Shown: positions 1 through 6,930 of the stretch, in pieces
Layout of the letters: every line of letters starts with the position of its first letter
How positions within the stretch are numbered: the stretch's first letter is position 1
NCBI RefSeq assembly: GCF_001514495.1
Contig: NZ_BCNM01000001.1
Coordinates: 372,001 to 436,000 of the forward strand
Length of the DNA: 64,000 nucleotides
Reading direction: 5' to 3'
Origin: Paenibacillus pabuli NBRC 13638
GTDB lineage: Bacteria; Bacillota; Bacilli; Paenibacillales; Paenibacillaceae
The notes under the pieces: model-generated
The model's database searches: none
The model's input: the letters and a program-made list of their open reading frames with translations, nothing else
Told to the model about the DNA's origin: nothing
Made by a program: the position numbers and the translations under genes

Positions 1-13
1 TGGAGGCACATCT

Positions 14-322
14 ATGAATCAACGTTTTCGGATCACTCGTTCCATGCAAGAAAATAATGCGGACCAGTCCATCTCTTTGGAAGAGTGTAAGCAGTACTTT
101 GCTTCCAAACCGGACTTTACGTATTCACCTGTCCTGACCGTCCAAGGACCTGAGAGCGTTATGTCCATCGATGGGGATTTCTTTATGTGGAAATACGAGG
201 ACTTGCAGATACCATTCCGCCTTTATATGGGGGATCTTTATGTTGCGATTGTGAATGAAGCTGTCGTTCCGCAAATGATTGAGGTTGCAACAGATCTGCG
301 AGCGGATGTGGTCGAAGGATAA
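14..322 (+). CDS. Small conserved hypothetical protein (102 aa)
   Basis: I do not recognise this protein. It is 102 residues, acidic, with no signal peptide or membrane segment, and is probably cytoplasmic. A GGAGG ribosome binding site at positions 2-6 sits 7 bases before the ATG, which supports the start. The middle has alternating hydrophobic and aromatic residues (FFMWKYEDLQIPFRLYMGDL) as in a small beta-rich fold. The upstream neighbour is outside the window, so operon membership cannot be judged. A rho-independent terminator follows 60 bases after the stop, so this is the last gene of its transcript. Real gene is likely; function unknown. Confidence 0.7.
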   Translation: MNQRFRITRSMQENNADQSISLEECKQYFASKPDFTYSPVLTVQGPESVMSIDGDFFMWKYEDLQIPFRLYMGDLYVAIVNEAVVPQMIEVATDLRADVVEG

Positions 323-381
323 GTGGAGAATTGGGATGAAGATGCTGATTCTCTGATTAAGATTAACAGCTAAATGCCCTG

Positions 382-410
382 AAAGTCGCCAATTTGGCGG
401 CTTTTTTTGT
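382..410 (+). terminator. Rho-independent terminator after the 102-aa gene
   Basis: Nine-pair stem (AAAGTCGCC / GGCGGCTTT, one G-T pair) with a 5-base loop, followed by a run of T. The same stem recurs at 14817, 24704 and 42218 in this window. Confidence 0.85.
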
Positions 411-420
411 TTTAACAATA

Positions 421-595
421 TCAACATTACAGCAGATGACCTCATACGACAATCTGAATCTTCGCCGGAAGGTGAGGGGCTTTTTATCCGTAAACTACGC
501 GACTGCTCCCGGAATCCAAGTTGACCATTTTCCAGGGGGATCAGGCTAAATCCGAGAAGCTGGACATTCAAGGTATTAAGGGTGCAATACAATGA
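421..595 (+). pseudogene. Possible frameshifted remnant of a DUF4367-like domain
   Basis: Between two terminators there is no intact gene, but two reading frames carry protein-like text. The first, from 421, ends in FLSVNYATAPGIQ before running into a stop. The second, entered by a one-base shift near 518, reads KLTIFQGDQAKSEKLDIQG and ends at 593-595. Joined, they resemble the C-terminal strand pattern of DUF4367-type domains common in Paenibacillus cell-surface and anti-sigma proteins. There is no start codon with a ribosome site. The match is from memory, so this is a tentative call; it may be non-coding sequence. Confidence 0.3.
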
Positions 596-615
596 TTTCG
601 TTGTGCACCCTTTTT
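578..615 (+). terminator. Stem-loop terminator
   Basis: AAGGGTGCA (578-586) pairs with TGCACCCTT (604-612), with inner CAA/TTG pairing, followed by five T. The A-rich left flank is weak for the reverse direction, so the + strand is the likely orientation. It lies downstream of the 3' end of the TolB-like gene on the other strand. Confidence 0.7.
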
Positions 616-656
616 CATGTATAGGTTAATAATTACATATAGGAACTATGTTTACC

Positions 657-2018
657 TTAAATAAAAGTAAGAGTTTTTCCCAGTGAAATCAAGTGATTTT
701 GATCGGCCCATAAGATGAAATATGAATACGCATTTCCTTGAATCACAACAGGAGCAGGATATTTTACAATAAGTGCCGCCTGATTTCTCATTTCCACAGG
801 TTGGTCTTCCGAAGGAAATATGAAACAGGCTTCTTGTGCTTGAACTAAAGCAGGGAAAATTCGGGGGGTGGTCCCATAGGGCTTCAAAATATGAAAGGCT
901 TCCGCTCTGCATATCTCGTGAATTCCCTCCTCAGAGGAGATCGCGGATATCTGAAAAAATCCGTCCGCTCCTTCGAAACGTTCTTCGGTAACTTTATGCC
1001 AGCTTCGAGGGTAATGGAAAGATACCTTATATACCTGATTGAGATATATTCCATACGGATGGGCATCATGCACTCGTGGGGACCAACTTAGAGCTGTAAT
1101 CCACCTTGCTTCAACAATTTTGATCGGATTATTAGGGTTCCTTATATCAATAATCCAAATTTCAGTTGCTTGTTCTTGATTATTGCACCCTGATAAGTAA
1201 GCGATTCGGTTCCCATCCGGCGACCAACTTAAAGGGGTAGAGAAGCAGGTGGAGACCGCCCATGTTTTTGGTTGCCCTCCAACTCGGCTGTCGGTCTGGA
1301 TTAAAGAAACATATTGATTATCCACGATGTCGGTGGCACTGTATGCAATGATCGAAGAGTCCGGGGACCATTCGGGGAAATAGTTTTTCGCCTGAGGTCC
1401 ACCTTTAAGTTGGTAGCTTGCTCCTGTTGTCAGGTTCACCGTTGTAATCAAGGAAATGCTGGCTCCCGGGGATGTATATAGGGCAAACTCTCCGTTAGGT
1501 GATATTCTGACATTGTGGAGAGGCCCCTCAGTATTTTGAGTTAATTGCTGTTTGTTCATGCCATCTCGGTTGATTTTATATAGTTGGGTATTGCCTGCTT
1601 CATCCGGAGCTGCAAACAGGAGAGCCTCTCCTGAAGGAAACCACTGGACATCGGTGGCTCCTTGTTGAACGATTGAACCGCTGGCATGGGAGTTGATATT
1701 GTAGATCACAATTCGTCCGTTTTTTACATAACTCAAGTATAGACTATCCGGCGACCAGCTCAGTAAAGTATAAGGGTCAATTTGATCAATTTGTGCCCAT
1801 GCACTGCTGTTTAGATTGAATACGTACACGATATTTTTCTTGCCGATAAAGGCGATGTTCCGGACATCTGGCGACCAATAGGGAATTGAAAATTCCTCAC
1901 CAAGATCTTGAGTTAACTTAATAGTCTGACCTGTTAAAGGTTGATAGAGCCAAATGTCGTACGAACCACCCCCAATATTTGAAGTAAAAAGGATCGCTTC
2001 ACGATCTGCAAAATTCAT
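657..2018 (-). CDS. TolB-like beta-propeller (PD40 repeat) protein
   Basis: A 453-residue protein made of WD40-like PD40/TolB repeats. About six copies of the WSPD or ISPNG motif followed by hydrophobic strands (for example SWSPDSLYLSYV, EWSPDSSIIAYS, SWSPDGNRIAYL) fill residues 1-320, as expected for a six-bladed propeller. Residues 325-453 form a separate region without propeller motifs (begins YKVSFHYPRSWHKV). No signal peptide is visible, so unlike TolB it is probably cytoplasmic, or its true substrate lies inside the cell. The ATG at 2018 has AAGGGCGG upstream. It is transcribed away from the copper-amine-oxidase-N protein. The partner or ligand is unknown. Confidence 0.8.
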   Translation of the reverse strand: MNFADREAILFTSNIGGGSYDIWLYQPLTGQTIKLTQDLGEEFSIPYWSPDVRNIAFIGKKNIVYVFNLNSSAWAQIDQIDPYTLLSWSPDSLYLSYVKNGRIVIYNINSHASGSIVQQGATDVQWFPSGEALLFAAPDEAGNTQLYKINRDGMNKQQLTQNTEGPLHNVRISPNGEFALYTSPGASISLITTVNLTTGASYQLKGGPQAKNYFPEWSPDSSIIAYSATDIVDNQYVSLIQTDSRVGGQPKTWAVSTCFSTPLSWSPDGNRIAYLSGCNNQEQATEIWIIDIRNPNNPIKIVEARWITALSWSPRVHDAHPYGIYLNQVYKVSFHYPRSWHKVTEERFEGADGFFQISAISSEEGIHEICRAEAFHILKPYGTTPRIFPALVQAQEACFIFPSEDQPVEMRNQAALIVKYPAPVVIQGNAYSYFILWADQNHLISLGKTLTFI

Positions 2019-2165
2019 GTTTGATGCCGCCCTTCAGGTTTGATTTCACTACAATGTATTCAAGAAACGGAAATAGGCGAATTATTCGTAAAATTTCTAT
2101 CAGAATGTATTTATTCTACCGATAATGAAGGAGCATATATTTTTTTACTTCAGGAGGAATCGTCA

Positions 2166-3101
2166 ATGAAAAAAACAGTCATCTTGCTAACCAGTCTGGC
2201 GTTAATGCTTGGCACCGCCGCAGGCACAACCTCAGCCAAACCGGGAAACACCCCAGCCGGACAATCAGGTAAAGAGGTATCGTCAAAAGCACCCAAAGAC
2301 AAAGAAACTCAAATTGAGGAGAAACAGACCGAGGAAGTCGAGTCTGCTGACACGGTCAGCACTGAAGAAGACAACGTTAAGGATCCCTCAACATCGGAGA
2401 CAGAGAATACAACCAACAATACAACCGAATCAACCGAATCCCAGAAAAAAGGCTCCAAAGGATATAAAGGTTTGCTAAATGCTATTCAACATGTGGAAGA
2501 TAAACCGGCAGGTGCTGTACTAGCCGATATTTTGCTTGCAAAATATGCGACTGAGCTGACGGACGAACAAATCAAAGATCTTGAAGCTATCAATGAAAAG
2601 GACAAGGCGTTGGAAGCTGCAGCAGAAATGCTCGAAAAAAACGGTAGTGTGACTGACGCGGTGTATCTGCAGGAAGAAGCCATTAAAGCAAACTTTAAAA
2701 ACCTGGATCTGTACAAAACAATGGGAAAACTCAATGAAAAAGCGGGTAAAAAGAATGGGGTGAAGCTGTATGTGAACGGAGAAGCTTCTGACTCCGAACC
2801 TTTTGTCAAAAAAGGCAACACGTTTGTTCCTTTTCGCGCTATAGCTGAGTCTTTGAAAGCCGAAGTGACATGGAATCCCGAAGAACGCTCCATCATTGTT
2901 ACGAAGGATGGGGTGAGCATTAAACTTGTGGTTGACAGTAAGACTGCAACAGTCAATGGCAAAAACGTCTCTTTGGATGCGCCAGCCACTATTACAAAAG
3001 GCAGTACTTATGTACCCGTACGTTTCATAAGTGAGGCATTGGATGCAACCGTGCAATGGGAAGAAGAAAGTAAAACCGTCGTTGTTTATGAAGAAGAATA
3101 A
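2166..3101 (+). CDS. Secreted protein with C-terminal copper amine oxidase N-like domain
   Basis: A 311-residue protein. The start at 2166 is chosen because AGGAGG (2152-2157) is correctly placed and because it gives a clean signal peptide (MKKTVILLTSLALMLGTAAG). A Thr/Glu/Lys-rich, low-complexity stretch (about residues 25-110) follows, then an Ala/Leu/Glu helical region (about 120-200). Residues 205-311 form a copper amine oxidase N-terminal domain (PF07833 type), with the usual FVPFRAIAESL and YVPVRFISEALDATVQW repeats. In Paenibacillus and Clostridium this domain is common on secreted proteins and does not imply amine oxidase activity. Extracellular or wall-associated; role unknown. Two stem-loop terminators follow. 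Confidence 0.85.
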   Translation: MKKTVILLTSLALMLGTAAGTTSAKPGNTPAGQSGKEVSSKAPKDKETQIEEKQTEEVESADTVSTEEDNVKDPSTSETENTTNNTTESTESQKKGSKGYKGLLNAIQHVEDKPAGAVLADILLAKYATELTDEQIKDLEAINEKDKALEAAAEMLEKNGSVTDAVYLQEEAIKANFKNLDLYKTMGKLNEKAGKKNGVKLYVNGEASDSEPFVKKGNTFVPFRAIAESLKAEVTWNPEERSIIVTKDGVSIKLVVDSKTATVNGKNVSLDAPATITKGSTYVPVRFISEALDATVQWEEESKTVVVYEEE

Positions 3102-3147
3102 TATTGGATGCTTGTATTAAAATTCGACCAGTGAAACATATACACTT

Positions 3148-3172
3148 AAGAAGTCGCCTAATGCGACTTCTT
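3148..3172 (+). terminator. Stem-loop terminator, first of two
   Basis: Ten-pair perfect stem (AAGAAGTCGC / GCGACTTCTT) with a 5-base loop about 45 bases after the stop codon at 3101. The T-rich tract after it is weak, so it may work with the next stem-loop. Confidence 0.6.
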
Positions 3173-3183
3173 CGTATTATCAG

Positions 3184-3217
3184 GTTAGCCAGTAATTACT
3201 GGTTGGCCTTTTTGTTA
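3184..3217 (+). terminator. Stem-loop terminator, second of two
   Basis: The inner palindrome CCAGTAATTACTGG is flanked by GGTTAG/TTGGCC pairing and followed by a T run (ctttttgtt). It gives tandem termination after the copper-amine-oxidase-N protein gene. The rest of 3218-3402 holds a short GCGCATAT/ATATGCG inverted repeat and presumably the next gene's promoter. Confidence 0.65.
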
Positions 3218-3402
3218 TGAACGTATACGCGCATATCCAATATGCGGATTAGTATTGAGCATCCTAACAATGGTGCAACCTATCAGAGGTGTGCTTATTG
3301 AAATATTCAATCGATGAGGGAATTGACGGTCAGGATCGTTCATGATAATTTTATATCAATCACTAATGCCAATAAATCCAATGAGAGTAAGGGGTTATGT
3401 AC

Positions 3403-3891
3403 ATGTCATCGATCGTGCGTGCTGCCGCCGAAGATATACGAAGCAAGGATGCGGAACGGTTAATCAAGGAGCTGAGCGAGGAACTGGGATTGTTATATGG
3501 CGGTGATGGAACGGCAGGATTTCAGCCATCAGACGTGGAGGGACCTCGATCAGCATTTATTGTGGCCCGTTTGGACGGGTACCCTGTAGGTTGCGGAGCG
3601 ATCAGACCTCTTGATAACACATCAGTGGAGGTTAAGCGCATGTATACACGCTCGGATTTTCGTCGCAAGGGGGTAGCTCAGGCCATTTTGACCGAAGCGG
3701 AACGTCTTGCCCTTGAGTTTGGCTACACCAATCTGAAACTGCAGACTGGTCCCAAGCAGCCTGAAGCGGCGGCTCTTTATGAAAGAGTAGGGTATTATCG
3801 AATCCCGATTTTTCACGGCGATTGGGATCAGGTGCTCGCTTATCAAAAAGATCTGGTGCTTAGTGCAACACAACGAAGCGGTGGATCATGA
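3403..3891 (+). CDS. GNAT-family N-acetyltransferase
   Basis: A 162-residue GNAT acetyltransferase that moves an acetyl group from acetyl-CoA to an unknown small molecule or protein amine. The acetyl-CoA pyrophosphate loop is visible as RRKGVAQAIL (Q/RxxGxA motif, about residues 88-97), preceded by the beta-4 strand VEVKRMYT and followed by LQTGPKQPEAAALYERVGY, all standard for the family. A start at 3397 is also possible; 3403 is preferred because the ribosome site GTAAGGGG then lies 8 bases upstream. Monocistronic: terminators lie on both sides. Substrate not predictable. Confidence 0.88.
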   Translation: MSSIVRAAAEDIRSKDAERLIKELSEELGLLYGGDGTAGFQPSDVEGPRSAFIVARLDGYPVGCGAIRPLDNTSVEVKRMYTRSDFRRKGVAQAILTEAERLALEFGYTNLKLQTGPKQPEAAALYERVGYYRIPIFHGDWDQVLAYQKDLVLSATQRSGGS

Positions 3892-3959
3892 CATAGACAG
3901 AGTAAGCAACGTTGATATTCGATTGGTCCTTTTATAGCGTCTATAGATCTCCAAATAAG

Positions 3960-4010
3960 AAACGAACCGAAATCTCCCACATGAATTTCAGAGATTTTGG
4001 TTCGTTTTTT
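3960..4010. terminator. Bidirectional terminator between convergent genes
   Basis: A 17-pair stem (AAACGAACC... / ...GGTTCGTTT) with one G-T pair, A-rich on one side and T-rich on the other. It serves both the acetyltransferase gene (+) and the GH18-like gene ending at 4046 (-). Confidence 0.85.
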
Positions 4011-4045
4011 GAATTCTACACAGAATCAGGAATGTTGAAATTCAT

Positions 4046-5320
4046 TTACTCTTTTATGACGGAAGCATGTACTGCGTCTTGCATCTGGTTGTTATGGGCG
4101 CGGAATAATCCAAGACGCCAGAAGGCAGCACCTTTGAGATCATATCGCTTGGCAAGACCCAACTTATCATCTACGGAAGTCGAAGTCTCACTATTTAAGC
4201 TGATACCGAGCAAGAGCTTTTGTTTGGGCACGCCAGCATCCAGTGCAAGCTGGATGGCCTGATCGACAAGACTGTTCGGTTCGGGTACCTGCGATTTGGT
4301 GCCTACGGGATTATACTGGTAAGCCATAATAATCATATCATCCACTAGTGAAGCCAGCGTTTTGTAATCATAGCCTTTATATGCACTATTTAATGGGGGC
4401 ACGGCCAACGATAAAGCGATGTCTTTCGGCAGGGCAGCCTTCAATTGCTTGACGTACTGGTTAAGGAGCTTTTGCTGATCCACAGCATTCAGTTTATAAC
4501 CCAATCCTTCAAAATCAAGAACCACGCCTCCAAAACCCTTCTCTGAAATAGCTGTTGTAATGCCATCAATGGACTTCTGGCGCATGCTGTTATCACTCAG
4601 AACCTTGGTCAACTCTCCGTTTCCATCCAAAGCATAAACCATCAGATACGGTTTAATGTTCTGGTCCGCCGTATCCGAAACAATGGATTGAGCTGTAACG
4701 TCACCAGCAGCAGAAGGGAGGCGGTACTCATCACCCTGAAGTGTAAACTGACCCTCGCGATCAATACGGCTCCAGCCAAAAGCGACGGAGTTCATGGATG
4801 CCACCAAATCCCTTTCCTGGAAGGATTGCAGCGCATAGAAGGCTCTCAAGTGCATTTCGCGCTGAGGTGATACAAGCGAAACCGTACGGGTTGACTGGTT
4901 CCAGCTCACACCAACACCGAACTGACTACTAAATGAACTAAGTGGAATGAGCACTCGACCTTCCCGCTGAACAGGCGGGGCAGGCAGTTTTACCTTATCC
5001 CCATTGACGGTGGCTGTCGTACTTCCTACTTGCAGCAGAACTTCTGTCTTTTGTCCTTTCAGCGTACCTGTCGCTTTCACCGTTTGTGTCTTGCTGTTCC
5101 AAGTGATGTTGATGCCAAGAGCTTCTCCCACCGTGCGGAACGGGACGTAGGTAACTCCTTTGTCAATCCGCGGTTCTGCATCGAATTTCAGGGATACATC
5201 ATCCAGCAAAACTGAAATGGCAGGTGCTGCATAGACATCACCGATGTTTGGTGTGGCTCCGAGCACGGATAAAGCAAGTAAGGTAGCAGCAGCCATTTTT
5301 CCAACTCGTTTATTTAACAT
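4046..5320 (-). CDS. Secreted copper amine oxidase N-domain protein fused to GH18-like domain
   Basis: A 424-residue exported protein. The start at 5320 is chosen over an upstream ATG because GGAGG lies about 10 bases before it and a signal peptide follows (MLNKRVGKMAAATLLALSVL). Residues about 35-150 form a copper amine oxidase N-like domain (YVPFRTVGEALGINITWN, LIPLSSFSSQFGVGVSW). Residues about 185-420 resemble the GH18-type TIM barrel of YaaH/SleL and YdhD: GFGGVVLDFEGLGY matches the catalytic strand with the acid Glu, and MIIMAYQYNP matches the later barrel strand. It probably binds or cuts peptidoglycan or another GlcNAc polymer in the cell wall. The DxxDxDxE signature is shortened, so catalysis is not assured. 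Confidence 0.85.
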   Translation of the reverse strand: MLNKRVGKMAAATLLALSVLGATPNIGDVYAAPAISVLLDDVSLKFDAEPRIDKGVTYVPFRTVGEALGINITWNSKTQTVKATGTLKGQKTEVLLQVGSTTATVNGDKVKLPAPPVQREGRVLIPLSSFSSQFGVGVSWNQSTRTVSLVSPQREMHLRAFYALQSFQERDLVASMNSVAFGWSRIDREGQFTLQGDEYRLPSAAGDVTAQSIVSDTADQNIKPYLMVYALDGNGELTKVLSDNSMRQKSIDGITTAISEKGFGGVVLDFEGLGYKLNAVDQQKLLNQYVKQLKAALPKDIALSLAVPPLNSAYKGYDYKTLASLVDDMIIMAYQYNPVGTKSQVPEPNSLVDQAIQLALDAGVPKQKLLLGISLNSETSTSVDDKLGLAKRYDLKGAAFWRLGLFRAHNNQMQDAVHASVIKE

Positions 5321-5579
5321 GCTTTGTTTTCCTCCAACTTTTGAAATAGTAGTAGAATGACATATCATAGATAGGGTTAATCTAGCATACATCAGTATAG
5401 CAAAATTTTCATAGAGTTCCAATATTTCAAGAGTTTACTTGTATTCAAATAATAGAGAATATCAAAAAAGCCTCTCGGCTTTTCGAGAGACTTCTATTTC
5501 ATCATATATAAAACAGAAAGATATGGTCTGGACATCATCTGGACTAATGGCTTTTTACGTCTGATTCGCGATTCCGGGA

Positions 5580-6341
5580 TTATTTTCGGTTGCTCTTTAC
5601 GTACGGATAGATCGGATCTTTTAAGTCAAAATCATATGTTGCTCCATTTACAATGCCTACCACTTTCTCACTGTCGTATAAATCGAGCAGGAATCCAGCC
5701 ATTTGTGCAGCGGTGTGGAACTTCGGAACAGTGCTGTCATATTCAAAATGGTCCACATCAAATGAACGTTTTGCAAACTCGGTCTCTGTTGCAGCAGGTG
5801 CTAATACTTTGGCCTGCAAAAGCGCCCCTTTTTCTTGCAGCTCCTGAGCCAGTCCTTCGGTAAAGGCACTTACATAGAACTTGGTTGCACAGTAGGTGAC
5901 TGCATCTGCAACAATGTTGTATCCACCACCAGAGGAAATATTGATGATTTGTGTGCCAACCACCTCTGCATAGTCCCGTACATAAAGAGAGGAGAGGATC
6001 GTCAGTGCTTCGATGTTCAGATGAAGCATATTCTCGATTTTAGTTAAGTTTTGTTCTCCGACAGAAGCAAAATTGCCAAATCCGGCATTGTTGATCCAGG
6101 TCTCAATGAAATACTCTTGAAGACTTCCGTAGAACTTATGGACTTGTTCGTTGACAGCCAGGTCAACGGTTCGAATAACGACATCCAGTTCCGGGTTGAT
6201 ATCAGCTACCTTGGATTTCAATTTTTCCAGTTCTTCTGTTCGGCGTGCGGCCAGGATCAAGTTTTTTCCGCGAGCTGCAAAAGCCAGGGCTGCTTCATAT
6301 CCGATGCCTGAGCTGGCACCCGTAATAACCGTATATTTCAT
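5580..6341 (-). CDS. Short-chain dehydrogenase/reductase
   Basis: A 253-residue SDR with the Rossmann motif TGASSGIG (residues 7-14), NAG motif (INNAGFG), catalytic Ser in INISSGGG and YCATK as the Tyr-x3-Lys pair. NAD(P)(H)-dependent oxidation or reduction of an unknown alcohol or carbonyl substrate in the cytoplasm. The ATG at 6341 has GGAGGAGG upstream. It is divergent from a MerR-family regulator and lies behind a promoter with the 19-bp spacer typical of MerR-activated genes, so it is very probably the regulator's target, induced by a stress or electrophile signal. Confidence 0.9.
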   Translation of the reverse strand: MKYTVITGASSGIGYEAALAFAARGKNLILAARRTEELEKLKSKVADINPELDVVIRTVDLAVNEQVHKFYGSLQEYFIETWINNAGFGNFASVGEQNLTKIENMLHLNIEALTILSSLYVRDYAEVVGTQIINISSGGGYNIVADAVTYCATKFYVSAFTEGLAQELQEKGALLQAKVLAPAATETEFAKRSFDVDHFEYDSTVPKFHTAAQMAGFLLDLYDSEKVVGIVNGATYDFDLKDPIYPYVKSNRK

Positions 6342-6397
6342 ATATGTTCCTCCTCCGAATCAATCCATTTCATTTATTGTGGATGGACGCTGAATTG

Positions 6398-6428
6398 ATT
6401 ATACTGATTAGAGTTAACTCTAAGTCAA
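6398..6428 (-). promoter_or_regulatory. MerR-type promoter/operator of the SDR gene
   Basis: Read on the minus strand: -35 TTGACT (6423-6428), a 19-base spacer (6404-6422), -10 TATAAT (6398-6403). The spacer contains the perfect 16-base palindrome TTAGAGTTAACTCTAA (6408-6423). An over-long spacer with a central dyad is the hallmark of promoters that MerR-family activators untwist. Confidence 0.88.
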
Positions 6429-6452
6429 GAAGGACGCTGCGGAGGTTTTTAG

Positions 6453-6815
6453 ATGCATACCATTGGTGAAACGGCTGAAATGTTGGGCATTAGCGCGCAC
6501 ACACTGCGATATTACGAAAAGGAACAGATTATAACTCCCGCTCGTGATGCGAGTGGAGACAGGCGATACAATGACTCTCACATTCAATGGCTGCAATTCG
6601 TGATCAAATTAAAAGAAACTCAAATGCCCATCGTAACCATCAAGAGATATGCCGCATTATTTTTGGAAGGGGACCATACCACATTGGATCGGTTGTCTCT
6701 TTTGGAAGAGCACAGACTCTCGATTCAAAATCAGATTGAAACATTAAAGACTGTAGATGTGATGCTTGAACATAAAATTAAGTTATATAAAGAATTTATC
6801 GTTAAACAAAAATAA
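6453..6815 (+). CDS. MerR-family transcriptional regulator
   Basis: A 120-residue regulator. An N-terminal winged helix-turn-helix of the MerR family (MHTIGETAEMLGISAHTLRYYEKEQII, then R.Y.....WLQFVIKLKETQMPI, residues 1-70) is followed by a coiled coil (about 75-115) for dimerisation. There are no C-terminal Cys residues, so metal sensing is unlikely; this matches the AdhR/YraB-like subgroup that responds to aldehydes or other electrophiles. GGAGG lies 8 bases before the ATG. Divergent from the SDR gene with the dyad operator between them. Confidence 0.92.
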   Translation: MHTIGETAEMLGISAHTLRYYEKEQIITPARDASGDRRYNDSHIQWLQFVIKLKETQMPIVTIKRYAALFLEGDHTTLDRLSLLEEHRLSIQNQIETLKTVDVMLEHKIKLYKEFIVKQK

Positions 6816-6846
6816 ACCGGAACACGAATTGTAAAACGTATTCATC

Positions 6847-6891
6847 ATAAAAGCCGGATTACCCCATAGCGTAGGGGAATCCGGCTTTTAG
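6847..6891. terminator. Bidirectional terminator between merR and metE
   Basis: A long stem (AAAAGCCGGATTaCCCC / GGGGAATCCGGCTTTT) with A-tract and T-tract flanks, located between two convergent genes. Confidence 0.85.
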
Positions 6892-6930
6892 ATTATATTT
6901 TAATAGAGTAAATCCGGTTGACCGTATGAC

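Noticed and set aside
125..592. 155-codon minus-strand open frame
   Set aside because: It lies across the 102-aa gene and a terminator, has no ribosome site and its protein is not family-like; shadow of real features.
2166..3101. Calling this an amine oxidase
   Set aside because: Only the N-terminal-type domain is present; the catalytic copper/TPQ domain is absent.
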